This document shows, in pieces, positions 1 to 11,384 of a DNA stretch of 64,000 bases. The position numbers were made by a program, and so were the translations under genes. Within the stretch, counting starts at the first letter, position 1; each line of letters begins with the position of its first letter. The notes beneath the pieces were generated by a model, which was not told where the DNA came from, ran no database searches, and saw only the letters and a program-made list of their open reading frames with translations. Origin of the DNA: Sclerodactyla briareus (Eukaryota; Echinodermata; Holothuroidea; Dendrochirotida; Sclerodactylidae); assembly GCA_026419785.1 (NCBI GenBank), contig JAODTK010004121.1, forward strand, positions 152,171 through 216,170. The letters are read 5' to 3'.

Positions 1-1100
1 ATTACACTGTCCACTTGTCAATAACTGCAGTCATATGACAACTGGTGGTAATGAGATAGCCATGTCATTTGCACGTAGGCTAACGTTAGCCTAATATTTC
101 CGTAGGGTTGGGAGTTTAGAGAAATATTCGTTTGAATGTATGATGAGCCTTCAAGTGAAACGTTACCTCGGGTCGAAGAAAACGATTTTAACATGTTCAC
201 CACGTGTTTGGTTATCGCTTTTTGGAATAAATAGGAGCCAAATACAACCACGGACGTCTGTACTCACGTTTAGTCTTCGAAAGGAAGTGAACACGGTACC
301 ACTCGTTGCTGCAATCGTACGTACCTCCACTGCATGCAGCACGCATATAATTGCATGCGTTCGGCTGTACAATGCGGATAGGCCTCTATTGGCGATGTGT
401 GCACCACCTCGACCTGAGACACAGTGAACACTGGGCATTCATATTGGCCATCGCGAGTCCCAGCACGGCAATCCAATGATATATCTGCTGTACTAGATTG
501 ACGCTGGTATTAAAAAAAGGGAGATGAACAATAAGTGAAGTTTTTTGTAACTTTACTATGTCTACGTGTGAGACATTTTCAACCGACTTTTCGTACCAGC
601 CGCCCAAACTATATCTAGACGACGACAAGTCCCCACACTCGTGCCAGAAGGTGATAGCACTCCTGCGCGTTGATACTACTGCTACACACAAACTGTCACT
701 TTCCACATCCATGTTCCTCTACTAACTAGACCTCACCTCGATGACTGGGCCATAAAATTTCGAGCTTAGAGGAACACAACTGCTGAACATTTCTTTCTCT
801 TCATATAGTTACATGCATTTGCGTGCCACATGCCTATCCAGTTGATATAATAACTCCATTGGTACAGTCAGATTGTACTAGCGGCGTTTTCCGTGTCCAT
901 ATGGACAGTTGATTCCACCCGGAGGGTGTGGTGGTACAAGGGATCAATTGATCATACACCCTGGGAGGATAGAGGAGGAAACTCCACTGTAGATGTACTG
1001 TGGGTGCTAACTTGCATTACATAACGCTTCAGGAGTAACGCATTTACTGTACACATAGGCTGGGGGTACGTGCGTTACAACGATCAGAGAGATTGGACGC
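1..1100. other. No recognisable gene
   Basis: I see no gene, RNA or known repeat here. Several overlapping frames of 60-110 codons exist on both strands, but none shows a motif, and their overlap argues for chance frames. Short palindromes around 900-960 are not distinctive. Confidence 0.5.
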
Positions 1101-1109
1101 TGTGGATTT

Positions 1110-1260
1110 GAAAGGGGGGCAGTCATGGAGGGGGGGGATGGCGTGAGGCCCGTCCCCCCAATATTTCGGTTGAGGTTGGAATCAATGCATTTTGTCCCCC
1201 CCCCCCCAATAGTTGAGCTCGACTACTATTTCGCTGACATGTATCCCAGGCGCGTAGCAG
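1110..1260 (+). repeat. G/C-homopolymer repeat (family C), copy 1
   Basis: A G-run, then GTCCCCCCAATATTTCGGTTG, then a C-run followed by an AATAGTTGAGCTCGACTAC-like segment and TTTCGCTGACA. The same ordered blocks recur in the same orientation at 16,545-16,700. It is likely a short non-autonomous DNA transposon; its left end here has diverged from the CATGGGCG-type end seen in other copies. No coding capacity is seen. Confidence 0.6.
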
Positions 1261-1739
1261 CTACAAAAAGTGGGGCGGCCAAATGTGAAGAATGATCTAA
1301 GCGTAGCGCCCCCATCTCGGCGCGAAGCGCACACAGAAACTTTTGCCTTCAGAAATGCCATTGCCGGGCAGAGAAGCATGGACCCACCACCGTATAATTC
1401 ATAGAAAGTATGCCTAATAAGTTCCAAAGAAATATGTATGAAAACTTGAACGCTAATGAAAGGTCATGGTCATGGCCAACGTTTGAGGTTAGGCGGTGGG
1501 AGTCAGGTTCCCAGCCCCAAATATTGCGTGGATGGAATATTACCAAAGCGTGAGGTCCCCATTTTGACTGTTTGATGGCGCGATAGAGAGGTTGGAACTA
1601 AAAACTTATTTAGTCTTTTAGATACCTCGAAGAGATAAAAATGACCCTCATCAGGTTTCGAAACATGGATCCCAAGTGTGTACCCAGGATTTTTTTAGGG
1701 GTAGGACTCTCGTCGTTGTCCGGGGGAGGTCTCAAGAGG

Positions 1740-2270
1740 GAAGTGGTTCCCATCGCATTTATTAATGTACTTCCAGGGAAAATTGCCAAATTACCACGGT
1801 CATAACTTTATGTTCGCCGTCTTGGGGTTGTACCCACTCTCCTGTGCGATAAATTTTTTGAATAATCAGTGTCGATGACATGAGATTTAGTGCTAAGTGG
1901 TTATCTGCTCTCACATTTGTGTTTGAGAATCAATGTTTCCAGGGGAAATTACCACGATCATGCCCGCCGTCTTGGGGGAGGGGTTGGAGAACGAGGGCAC
2001 TGATAATTCCCTTCGATATTTTGGAACAATTTAGTCTCCTTACATTATGATCGATTTGGTGCTAACCTTTTATCTTCGAAGTAAAAAACGTGTATGAGAA
2101 TTTACTTCCTGGGGAATTGCCGGATTGCCACTAGAAAGTTGCGATGGGGAAGATCGAGGGCGAATTTCCCTCTGCGTACGCAAACTGTGGCTCATATAAT
2201 ATATTTTCGGAATGACGGATAAGGTAAATTAAAATTCGTTTTTTTTTTTAACGGGGAAATTTCCACCGTT
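1740..2270. repeat. Degenerate tandem repeat, about 170-bp unit, three copies
   Basis: The block 'CTTCCAGGGAAAATTGCC...CCACGGTCATAAC...GCCGTCTTGGGG' (about 1,767) returns as 'GTTTCCAGGGGAAATTACCACGATCAT...GCCGTCTTGGGGG' (about 1,933). It returns again, weaker, as 'CTTCCTGGGGAATTGCC...TTGCCAC' (about 2,102). Spacing is about 166-170 bp. Copies are strongly diverged with many indels. Confidence 0.6.
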
Positions 2271-2439
2271 TAATATGTATCACACTATCTTGAATTCAAG
2301 AGATCATTAGGCTAGCAATACGCAGAAGATAGAGAAGGTGCGTTGTTTCCACACGTACCTCCCATAGCACCACCTCATATTGCCTTTGAAAATGAAATCT
2401 GCCCCACTTGGGTTTGCAAACTGAAGAACTGCAAGAAAT

Positions 2440-2600
2440 GGGAGCGGATTAGCTCAGTCGGGGTAGAGCTCCAGACTGCAAAACAAATCGTTTGCGAGTT
2501 CGGAGTCCCTTGGAAGCCCGATTCTTTTTCGCAGTGCTGTTGCCAGACTGCCCTGGAATGTTCCACGCACCCCGTGTAAAGTGGGTAACACATTGTGGGG
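2440..2600 (+). repeat. tRNA-derived SINE-like element or tRNA pseudogene
   Basis: The segment from about 2,442 carries an A-box-like stretch (GATTAGCTCAGTCGGGGTAGAGC). About 40 bp later comes a B-box-like GAGTTCGGAGTCCC (2,497-2,510). The spacing matches an internal RNA polymerase III promoter. Stems do not pair well enough for a working tRNA: there is an extra GG in the A box and a base inserted in the B box. A tRNA-derived SINE head or decayed tRNA gene is therefore likelier. Downstream to about 2,600 I cannot define the 3' boundary. Confidence 0.55.
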
Positions 2601-2817
2601 TGACTTGTGAAGAGTATCGAACGAGCCGTATGTGCTGCTGATATTGGGTCCTCGTGGCCAGATGAATGACGTACGATATGGTTGCGTCAGGAGAGAACAG
2701 GCGAAGGTGCGTGCTGTAGGTACGGGTGTGCCAAGTCCCTAGATCAGGGTATTCTGTAAAGCGCTTGACATTCTTCGACTGGAAAACGCTATATAGAACG
2801 AGATATTATGATAGTTA

Positions 2818-3060
2818 TTACCGGGGCGGGGCGCCACAGGAGGGGCAGGGTGCGGCTTCCCCCCCCCCCCCACATGGGTTTTGGGCCGAAAAAATAAAAG
2901 CGACAGAATGACGTTTTAATGCACACATTTTCATCAGGGTGGGTTTTGAATGTCAAAATACGTTATCCAAGTTAGGTTATTTTCTATTCGTTCTCATCGA
3001 GACTCAATCGAGACTCAAACTGTTGAAATTTTACCATGAATCCGTTGCTTGTGCACTCAC
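2818..3060 (+). mobile_element. Family B element, 5' portion
   Basis: Matches the left end of the roughly 1.75-kb element at 13,030. Shared blocks are GGGGC(T)GCGCCACAGG, a G/C-run, a TTTGGGCCGAAAAAA-like block, TTTAATGCACACATTTTC, and TTATCCAA(G/C)TTAG followed by TTTTCTATTCG. The match fades near 3,060. A 3' part of the same family is found at 4,560-4,900, so the original element may have been split by later insertion, including the inverted hairpin-family element at 3.55-4.17 kb. Confidence 0.65.
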
Positions 3061-3544
3061 CAAAACTTATAGAAACTTGTTTCATATTCCGGTTTGCGAC
3101 CACTAGCCAAACAGCTGTACACGGTGGACTAGACAGAGAGAGGTCCATTCGCGGGACACGCTACGATATGAACTGAAAGACCAACATCCAACATATGATT
3201 TGAGGGTGATCAGGATCGGAGTTCAGGGGATGGGACACGGCCTAGGTGGGTGCGTGCCTTTTATAATAGTAAGTACTATGTAATACAATCTATGTCTTTT
3301 ATGAAAAGAAGAAGTTTGTCACGGAACGCTTTTAATTTATCCTTTTTTTTTTTTTTTCCACACGCACTCGCTTTAAGTTATGAAAGTCCTGCAAACCCAA
3401 GGGTGGCCGCTTGTGGGGATGTGCGAGTGTGACACTAAGTCAACCATGCAGTTTTTTAACTACTATTTCAAAAGGACTGAAACAAGAAAAGGGGCAAGAA
3501 GAGAGCCTTAGAGGAGGGACTATGGTTGACTTGACCATTGGCCC

Positions 3545-4170
3545 CGAGCGTCGTTATAAATTCCTCACTTCGGGATATTATGTTTTGCCTTCTTTGTGTT
3601 CCGCCGCTCCGCGGCCGCCGCCGCCCGCTCCACCGACGCCGCCGCGTCCCCGCCGCCGCGTCCGCCGCGCGTAAGAATGTTCGCGTTAGCGCGATAACTT
3701 TCTTCTAGATTGGATGCATCACACAGGAGTGTACAACTTTTACAAAAACCGCATGTATGGAAAGGTCATTAAGGTCACGTCAGGGTCAGAAACGATTTTA
3801 ATAACTTGTTTGGCAATAGCCCTGGGCGTTTTAGCAAAATGCAAAATGCTCTGAGGAGTGAATGTATCACATGGGTAGCTTACAATTCATGAAACCTGCC
3901 ATGTCATTAAAGGTCATTCAGTCACTTAGGGGTCAAAAATGTTTTTCTGCCGTAATCGAGATTGAATATCTGTGAAGCTGGAGGTTCACCATTGTGATAT
4001 AATTGTTGACCTGCATGTGTGTGACCTCGACTGCATTCCGACCTTCCCCCCTGTCGTTGGGTCATGTGGTTAAAGTTTGAGTCTTGATAAATGGTTGCTT
4101 ATTTAAGGAGTTAACGGGCAAAAAAATAGAAACGGTTATTGGCAAATGGGAATATACACGTTGGCGGTCT
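3545..4170 (-). mobile_element. Hairpin-terminus modular element (family A), single 590-bp-type unit
   Basis: Reading the minus strand: a segment equal to part of one internal unit of the 39-44 kb arrays (CATATCC..AATAACCGTTTCTATTTTTTTGCCCG, then the 'TGACCCCTAAGTGACC' zone), then GCGCTAACGCG, then a GC-rich (CGG)n stretch (3,600-3,672). It ends in GGCAAAACATAATATCCCGAA, the family terminus. Here unit and terminus join without the roughly 870-bp tail present at 40.6-41.46 kb. The GC-rich part creates a spurious Arg/Pro-rich reading frame. Confidence 0.6.
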
Positions 4171-4559
4171 ATGCCAGGCGGTTCTAGTTATGTCGGTGTT
4201 GACTATGAATGCTCCAATTTGTTGCAATGTACCACTCTAAAAAAATATGTTACTTTTATTGTGTTACTCCAAATGAGTGATCTGGGGGCATACTATGGCA
4301 GTATGGGATGTCCCCCCCTTTCAAAAGATCATTTGGAGTAATTTTACCCAACCATGTTTTTTTTTAGTGTACGGCTGAAGGAGTGGAAAATATCAGTTTT
4401 TGTCAGCTTGATATATTGTGGATATTCTGGTTGAGACTGCTTCTAATTGCTTTTCCCTGAGTGATTCTATTTGGAATACAGAAAAATTAACCAACACTGG
4501 TCTTTTTTTATTATTTTACCACCATCTTTAGCATACAATGCATGCATTTTTTTCTAAAA

Positions 4560-4900
4560 ATAACCCTGCCTATACCGGTACAGAACGTAGGTACAGCTTC
4601 ATCGGGTTTATTTTTTGTCAGGTGGTATCGAATGACATATGACCTGCCTGGACAAAATTGTCGTGCATTTTAATTTTTTCCATCACTTAATATGGATTTT
4701 TGTCAAAACTCGTTGACGTAGATACACTTACAAAGTGTTCAAATGTGGCAATCATTTGCCATCTAGCAGTATTAAGACTCAAAAATCGACAAAGGGGAGG
4801 TGACTCCCCTCCCCTTATAACCCTCACCTCCCCCATCGTCGTGCATCCATGCCAATCTGCCCCCCCGCTAATCGTAAAAACCTGGCGGGCCGCACTGTTT
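4560..4900 (+). mobile_element. Family B element, 3' portion
   Basis: Colinear with 14,430-14,755: CCCTGCCTA..., GGTACAG.TT, GGTTTATTTTTTG, TATGACCTGCCTGGA, AATTGTC.TGCATTTT, CAAAACTCGTTGACGTAGATACAC, then a CCCCTCC-rich block and an ATCGTAAAAACCTGGCG end. The inverted version appears at 22,195-22,550 and 34,085-34,420. A 131-codon frame across it is incidental. Confidence 0.7.
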
Positions 4901-5197
4901 ATATTATTATTAATTTTAAATTTTGTTTGGGGTTGCTTCTTAGTGCTTGAAGACCAGCACGACCGGGAAATACCACCCGTTAGTCACGATCGATCAATCG
5001 ATGGGACATTCAGATTATCGGTAAACAGATTCATCAAAGTTTTCAGACAAGAAAAGCATTCCAATTTTCGACTTGATCTTTCATACTCACTTTGAATTTT
5101 TTTCTTAAAATACCTTTGCTTCGATGTGCAATGGTTTATCTTTTACATATTTCGACTCTAATTGCACGCCAAAACCGTTTTACTGGTCTTAATTTTC

Positions 5198-5267
<70 letters not shown>

Positions 5268-6340
5268 TTTTTTTTACCAACGTAACGTTCCACCAATATT
5301 CCTAAAATCAGTGCTCCTCGCATTCCCCTCGCTTGTCTATTCGACCTTCCATATCTGTGAATCCGTAATAATAAATGGGGTTCGAACACTGTTCAAAAAA
5401 TCACTGAGAAAACGTAGATTAGAAACTCCCGTCAATCCTATCACTTCAAATTCGCCCTGATACAAGGGAAAAAAAGTCTTTGTTCCAATTATCAATATAG
5501 TTCGTCAATCATTATCTGATAACCCGATCAGTGCGTAGATAAGTAAATATTAGCAGTGCGTGCAGGCACACATGAATTGAATGTAATAATTCACGTTTAT
5601 AATATTATCAAACCGATACATTCTTGATAATTTTCCTTTCTCTTCTACAGAGCACTCCAATTTTTACGATATTTCACAAATTTTAGTTAAAACTGAGTCG
5701 ATACTGATTTACTTCTCCAATGTTCTTTTCATCCAGAAACAGGCATTGCCAAATGACATCTTCCTCGGACATAATTTTCAAGGAGTTCTCGATCCAATAA
5801 CTGATGCTGCCAAATTCTGTGTATTTTGAATAGGGTTAGTAATAAGAATGATTGAAAATATCCGTTACTCTTTAGGGATCGACTCCGATTACACCATCTG
5901 ACACCGCTAACCTACCCATGCTGTGACGTCTAAGCCCCGACCATAGTCAGTTGAGTTTGAGGCGGCGTCGCACTTGCTGCGTAATTAAGCATACTTGTCT
6001 AACTGTCCCCTGAAAATCTTCTCCATTGCTATCCGATCTGAGGACGACAGTCGAGTCTAACCCATTGCTTTCTCAACTATTTTCTAACCCAACGATCTCT
6101 CTGTGTGTGGTAGCGGGAGATATAGGAAATGTTAAATAAATCTTGAGATGTGTTCAGGGAGGACATATCTCGCGTTCTTCAGATCGAAATTGGCAGTCAG
6201 CTGCCCGGAATAAAACATTAGAACATAGAGATTGCAAAAAGAAGCGCGAACTATTACCATCATTAATTCTGATTAGATTTCAGCTCACCACAGCCATTTG
6301 CAGGTGAACTATGGTGATCGTGCATTGTGATTTGTGATTT
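4900..6340. other. No gene seen; contains a long poly-T tract
   Basis: Apart from T65 at 5,202-5,266 (listed separately) this AT-rich stretch shows no RNA gene, recognisable coding exon or repeat shared with the rest of the window. Overlapping frames through the poly-T are low-complexity artefacts. Confidence 0.5.
5202..5275. repeat. Poly(T) tract of 65 T, then G, then 8 T
   Basis: An uninterrupted T65 run (5,202-5,266), a single G and T8. On the minus strand it reads as a poly(A) tail, so it may mark the 3' end of a retroposed minus-strand transcript. I could not identify a body for such an insert to its right. Runs this long are also prone to sequencing and assembly artefacts. Confidence 0.9.
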
Positions 6341-6357
6341 GTGCATCTACTCTCTAG

Positions 6358-6435
6358 CTACTATCTATCTATCTAACTATCTATCTATCTATCCTATCCT
6401 ATCTATCTATCCTATTATCTATCTATCTATCTATG
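6358..6435. repeat. (CTAT)n microsatellite, left flank of LINE 1
   Basis: About 15 CTAT repeats with small interruptions (CTAA, CCTAT). The same repeat occurs immediately right of the LINE (10,123-10,345). Confidence 0.9.
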
Positions 6436-6672
6436 ATCGTTTAGTGTGCTTGCCTTTTAGAGGCATTGCAGGGGGGTCAGTTGGATGGCGGGGGGCGGGT
6501 GAGGGTACTGAGGAGGGGCGACAGTCAAAGCCGGTGGTTTCAGTTGAGGTGGGTGGAAGGTGGATTGTGGGGGGGGGGGATAAGGAAAAGGGAAGTGTTT
6601 GCTATGGTGGATTCGATGTCCGGTATTTTGACAGGGAATGTGTCGCATAGATAAGCTGACGCGTACGCGTGT

Positions 6673-6930
6673 TTGTCTTTCCGGGTGCAGGGTGAAGGAT
6701 TTAGTGAGAGGGTTAATAGTATCGGGGGAGATGAGAAGTGGGTGTTTGTCGAGGTAGGCACTAATAATCTCCCGGTGACAGAGTCAGGACGTCCTAGAAT
6801 CCCGATTCCTGTTGAACTGCTGTGCAGGCTGAAGTCCATTAGGTCGAAAGTCGCGATTTGTTGCATTCTCCTCCCTAGGTTGACGGTCCGTGTTGCAGGT
6901 AGGGCGATAGCGGGTCTCAACAGTGGTTAG
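6673..6930 (+). pseudogene. LINE 1 ORF1 fragment, GDSL-esterase-like domain
   Basis: An 85-codon open stretch including KWVFVEVGTNNLPVTES, then PIPVELLCRLKSIRSKVAICCILLPRL. This resembles the esterase-like module of ORF1 in CR1/L2-type LINEs: a beta strand ending in V-G-T-N-(D/N), then a helix and an 'I-L-P-R' strand. The usual Asp after GTN is Asn here. Homology continues past the stop, in other frames, to about 7,080 (GLQFVDVS.FW.WGNLFAKDGL, LN.AGASVLGKL), where the catalytic-type 'KDGLxLN' block lies. Activity is unlikely. Confidence 0.65.
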
Positions 6931-7199
6931 ATTTAGAGTGCGCTGGGTAGGGCTTCAGTTTGTGGATGTTTCGTGTTTCTGGGAATGGGGGAATCTTTTC
7001 GCTAAGGATGGTCTTCCCCTTAATTGTGCGGGGGCTTCAGTGTTAGGAAAGTTGGTCAATTTCTGCGTGGAAGGGTGTTAAACTAATTTGGGGGCGAGGG
7101 TTTCTGGTGTCTGTAGGCTTACTGGCAGGGCTGATAATAGTAGCCTCGCAGTGGGAGGCTGGTGTCGATGTCCCATTAGCGATAGATATGTTAGCCAGC

Positions 7200-7830
7200 T
7201 GTATTTTTTCTGTGTCTAATGTTCAAAGTATCAGGCCCAAGTTTGATGAGTTGCAGCTTTTAGTTCCAGAACGCAGCCTGACGTCAATGGTATTACAGAG
7301 TCGTGTTGAACAGTGATATTTCCACGACCGAGGTTCACCTTCCTGGTTATGTTTGTTCTAAGGCAGATAGACCCGTACTCTCCGTTGCATTGGTGGTGGA
7401 GTTTTGTTGTATGTGAGGTCTGACATTGGAATATTTTGAGAAGGCAGATATTGGTGTAAGTTTTTTCAACTCTGTTTGGGGTGAAATTCCGTCTAACTCA
7501 TCTGGTAGTTCCCCAGTTCTTTATTTAGTTGGCGTGTGTCCCGTTCTCCACATGCTCTGAATACAACAATCTCTCTTTCTGTCCCGACATGCTTTTTCGA
7601 ACTTTTGAAGAGTAAAATTATTAGGTGATTTCAATTATCCAATATTTTTTCTGTCTAATGTTACTAGTGGCAGTCGTGGATCTGGCTTTTTCAATGTCAC
7701 GCAGGATTGTTCCTTTCTATTCTCAGCATTTACATTTTTCCCTACCGAGAAACCATTATATTTTGATTAGTTTTGAGCAGTGATCCAAATTGTGTAGATA
7801 TAAGAGCTAGCTTGGTACGCTCGGTGCAAG
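7200..7830 (+). pseudogene. LINE 1 APE-type endonuclease, frameshifted
   Basis: Successive frames give an S..SIRPKFDELQLLVPE start, GITES with the catalytic Glu, a glycine-rich GGGVLLYV-like turn, KLLGDFNYP with the Asp/Asn pair, and a degraded SSDPNCVDI region. The order and spacing are those of a LINE apurinic-like endonuclease. Several single-base shifts and stops interrupt it. Confidence 0.7.
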
Positions 7831-8499
7831 TGATCACTATATTTTAAGCTTTCAATGTGTCTTGTGTCTGCAATATTCCACAGTGTCGAGCCTTGTTCCT
7901 TGTTTTCGCGAAGGGCCCATGTCGATGGCATTTCTAGGTTTTTTAGCGATGTAGATTGGCATAAATTGTTAGATAGTACGATGTCTGTTGACTCTGGAAT
8001 GGTTTCATGACAAGGTTTGAACGAGGTTATGACTTTTACGTTTCCTTGGAGGAACGTCGCAGTAGACCAATGGCTTCTTTGATGAAAAGGGAAGTTTTTT
8101 CTGGCCATCAAACGTAAAGCGACATGATGGCGACTTTATCGTTCTTCTGGGTTGGTGTCTGATCTTGACATTTCAAAGTTTCAAGCAAAAGCTTGTCGCA
8201 GCGTTTAGTTTCTGGTGCTAACTTGATTTGAGAAGCGATTGCCTCTATATTAAGGAGAATCCTCGTGCATCTTTCTCTCATGTGAGGGGAAGCAGAAGTT
8301 CAAGAAGCATTTGTCCTTTGATAGATTCCGACTCGGGTTAGTAACAATCAGCGTAATCCAGGAGATGGCTATGGTTCTTAATAATTACTTTTCGTCTGTT
8401 TTTTACTCCATGAGAACTTTGGATCCTGTTGGTGCCTAGTTGTCGGGGTTCTCCGCATAGTCATTATAATAAGGTGTGTTCGCCTGGTTTGTGGAAGGA

Positions 8500-9680
8500 G
8501 AACTGCAGAAGCTCAAGTGATAAAGCTCCTGGTCCCTACGAGTTTGATCCTTCCCTTACATACTAAAATCCTTTGCGACGAGTTGTCTGTTCATTGCTAT
8601 TATTCAATAAGACCCTGTTAGAACGTATTGGTTTTCCGGATGAATTGAGGAAGCAAATGTTTCCTCTATTTCAATAAGGTAAACGGTCTGCTTTCTTGTA
8701 ATTATACAACAAAGGCCAAGTCAGTCGTACTATGTTTGTCTCAAGGTAATGGAATCAACATTCGGAGATCATTGGTTGATTCTTCCATGAGCAATATCCG
8801 ATTAGAGATTCTCAGCACGGGTTCAGTAAGCAATCGTTCATGTTTGACTAATCTCTTGGCATGAAGAAGATGTTACGAGTTCTGTTGACAACGGCTATGC
8901 TGTTGATATAAGTTTTCCCTGGAACTTTCAGAAAGCTTTTGACAAAGTTTCCTCATGATCGTCTCTTGCTCAAGTTGGAAAGCTTGGCATTGAGGGAATG
9001 TCCTTAAGGGATTCGTGAGTGGCTTCATAATAGGGAAAACGAGTTGTCATTCATGGCGTCGTCTTTTTGGGCCACAAGTCACTAGTGGTTGTTCCCCAGG
9101 ATCAGTTCTCGTGCCGTCCGCTTATCTGGGCGTATGGTGACGATCGTGAAGGTTCGTTCATTCCATGTTAGAAGTTCGCAGACATACCAAATGTTGTACC
9201 GGGAGGTCGGTTCGATTGATGAATGCTGCAATTGTTTAAAGGGATCTGGATATAATTTCCAATGGTCTTTTCCGACTGCAACCATTGTGTATTTTCAATG
9301 TTCGAGTGCAAAGTTATGCATGATTTGTTTTCACAATCGCAAACGCTTTCCTTCAAGTTAAATGGCCAAAATAATTCAGGAAGGTGCTTTCGGAAAGATC
9401 TTGGGGTTTGTTTTTTTATTCTTCTTTGAAACCTTCCAACAGTGGTGCCGACTGCTAGAAATGGTAATTGGATTCTTGGCTGATTAACGTCATTTCAGTT
9501 CCGTGATAATTAGATTGTTGTCAGGCTTTTAAGCACTGTGAGACCGCACCTGGAATTGCGGTACAGTTGTGGACTCCTCACTTCAAAAGACACGCCATGT
9601 TCTTGAAAAACGTTCCCAGCGTAGGGCCACTAGAATGTTCACTGTCCTGAAGAATTTATCCTAAGAGGAAAGATTAAGGC
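8500..9680 (+). pseudogene. LINE 1 reverse transcriptase and C-terminal region, frameshifted
   Basis: Includes the fingers motif SSDKAPGP, the palm motif A region FQKAFDKV..HDRLLLKLE (catalytic Asp kept), and 'GIRGWLHN.'-like and VVPQ(D)SVLVP-like remnants near 9,000-9,110. A YADD box is not clearly preserved. After a compressed stretch, VRPHLEL, VLEKRSQRRATRMFTVLK and RLRRPRLTTMGA match the conserved C-terminal end of LINE ORF2. Numerous stops are present. Confidence 0.7.
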
Positions 9681-10122
9681 GTCCTCGTCTAACTACCATG
9701 GGAGCTGAGGGCGAATTCCGGGGTGACTTGATCCGGTTTCAAATTGGTCCCTGGACCGATAGCCTTTTTCCTTTCACTACTCTCCACTACTTCTTTTCCA
9801 ATGTACTTACTGCAAATAGAGTCATTGTCTCAAGTTTCGTGGCAAGCGCTGTAGAATGGACATTCGTCAATATTTTTTTTCTCTTTCTTTTCTTTCCTCG
9901 CAGAGGTGATCAATGGAGTGGATTGTTCTCCGGACAATGTTGTTTTTCTCTAAGAGTGTGAATGCGTTCAGACCTAGTCCTTGGTTTATTTGTCAGGAAT
10001 CACGAGCGAATTATTTGGAGTTTTGGTTCATTTTTTCTTTCATGGGATGTTGTGGCTCCGGGTCGTTTATGAGGATTATGTCCGTCCTGAACCCTATTCA
10101 CTAAACTAAACTAAATAAACTC

Positions 10123-10345
10123 TCATCTATCTTTCTATCTTTTTAACTATCTATCTATCTATCTATCTATCTAGTCCTATTATCTATCTATCGATCTATC
10201 TATCGATCGATCGATCTACGCTCTATCTATCGATCTATCATCGATCGTCTCTCGCTCATCTATCGCTCTATTTCGATCTATCGTTCTATCTATCGGTTAT
10301 TCGCAACAATCTATCTATCGATCTCATCTATCGATCGATCGATCT
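10123..10345. repeat. (CTAT)n/(CGAT)n microsatellite, right flank of LINE 1
   Basis: More than 200 bp of CTAT repeats, degenerating into CGAT/CTCT variants. It starts directly after the A-rich 3' tail of LINE 1. Confidence 0.9.
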
Positions 10346-11380
10346 AGCTCCTAGCTTACAAGTCGTCCAGGACTGGGAGCAACTGCGAGGCCAAGGTACC
10401 CGCCTCCAAGGGGCGAGTATGGACGCCGTTAATACCGAAACCCCGTAAAGTTTTTGGGGGAATTCATGCGCTCCCAACTCACTTCTTAAGTCTCATCAAT
10501 TAGCAGACGGTTCGCACCGTGCAACACCGGTAGACACTACTGGGTTGGGGCGGGGTGGGTTCACCTGGAAAGCACGTAGAAATATCCCGGACTAATGCCA
10601 ACCGCCCCCCCCCCCCCTGTAGCAAGAGACCCAAGCATACACGACACAAAACGAACGTCGAAGGATTGCCCGGCGCCTCCGCCAAGGATACTTTGACTGA
10701 GACCGACTTGGTTATTGAAGGTTGTCATGGATTAACGACGCAGCTGTACGATACCTATAACGTGAACTTCAGTTGGACCCCTGTGAGCCAGAGTCTATAC
10801 TTACTTAAATACCACGAAGTTCTCATTTCTCTGTTAAACAATCGGACGAAATTTGAAATTTGCGCAATCCAACAGTTCTTCATTTTGGGAATTAGAGCCA
10901 ATCCTGGCACCCCCACCAGAAAATCATTTTTACTGATATGTTAAAGGCCTGAAGTTATTGGTGGAACTCCATCCGAATATTAAATACATATGAATTATTC
11001 TGGTTTCAATTCATTTCCCAATTTTGTTAGGCCACGTTTTTTTGTTCGAACAATGAATACAACATTTGCTGACTCAAGCCTGCAACTGCGCTGCTAGCTC
11101 TGTACAGTTTAGCTCAACCATTCTTGGAATTCACTCAACCTTTTCGGTATTTATCGAGTTTAATTAGTTGCCCTGAAGATTCTCAACAATTATGGGAAAC
11201 TTTTAGAAATCTAGAAATCTTTTCTCTCCCACGTTGTTCGATCAATCATAAAAATAATCAGTAAATTCAGGGCCATGTAGTGGAATATCTCCTACTTCCG
11301 TTGTCCGTACACTAAATAACAACTTACTGCAGGTCATCAAAGCAAATAGTAACAAATCTCTCGGTACGGTTTCGCGCCCG
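10346..11380. other. No gene recognised
   Basis: A 129-codon + strand frame (10,555-10,944) starts in a C-run and has no recognisable motif. A short segment at 10,380-10,470 is rich in paired GC blocks but folds into no RNA I know. Nothing else is supported. Confidence 0.4.
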
Positions 11381-11384
11381 TGTA

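Larger units (their letters stand above)
6436..10122 (+). mobile_element. Near full-length decayed LINE (CR1-like non-LTR retrotransposon)
   Basis: Read across frames, the + strand shows the domain order of a CR1/L2-group LINE. First comes an ORF1-type GDSL-esterase-like segment (KWVFVEVGTNNLPVTES, 6,740 on). Then an APE endonuclease: SIRPKFDELQ at about 7,222, GITES at about 7,288, KLLGDFNYP at about 7,615. Then a reverse transcriptase: SSDKAPGP at about 8,510, FQKAFDKV...HDRLLLKL at about 8,926-8,990. A C-terminal VRPHLEL lies at about 9,538, followed by QRRATRMFTVLKNLS and ending near 10,105 with CTAAACTAAACTAAATAAA. Stops and frameshifts occur throughout, so it is dead as read. It is flanked on both sides by (CTAT)n. 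The clade is inferred from domain order and motifs, not from a tree. Confidence 0.85.

Noticed and set aside
2440-2520. Functional tRNA gene
   Set aside because: A and B boxes are present but the arms do not pair, and extra bases interrupt both boxes.
3411-3674. Pro/Arg-rich 87-codon frame
   Set aside because: The Pro/Arg end is a reading of the (CGG)n block of an inverted family A element.
5092-5460. Phe-rich frame and its Lys-rich mirror
   Set aside because: Produced by the T65 homopolymer.
10360-10480. Structured RNA suggested by paired GC blocks
   Set aside because: No consistent stem-loop set and no match to 5S, U-snRNA or tRNA signatures that I can recognise.
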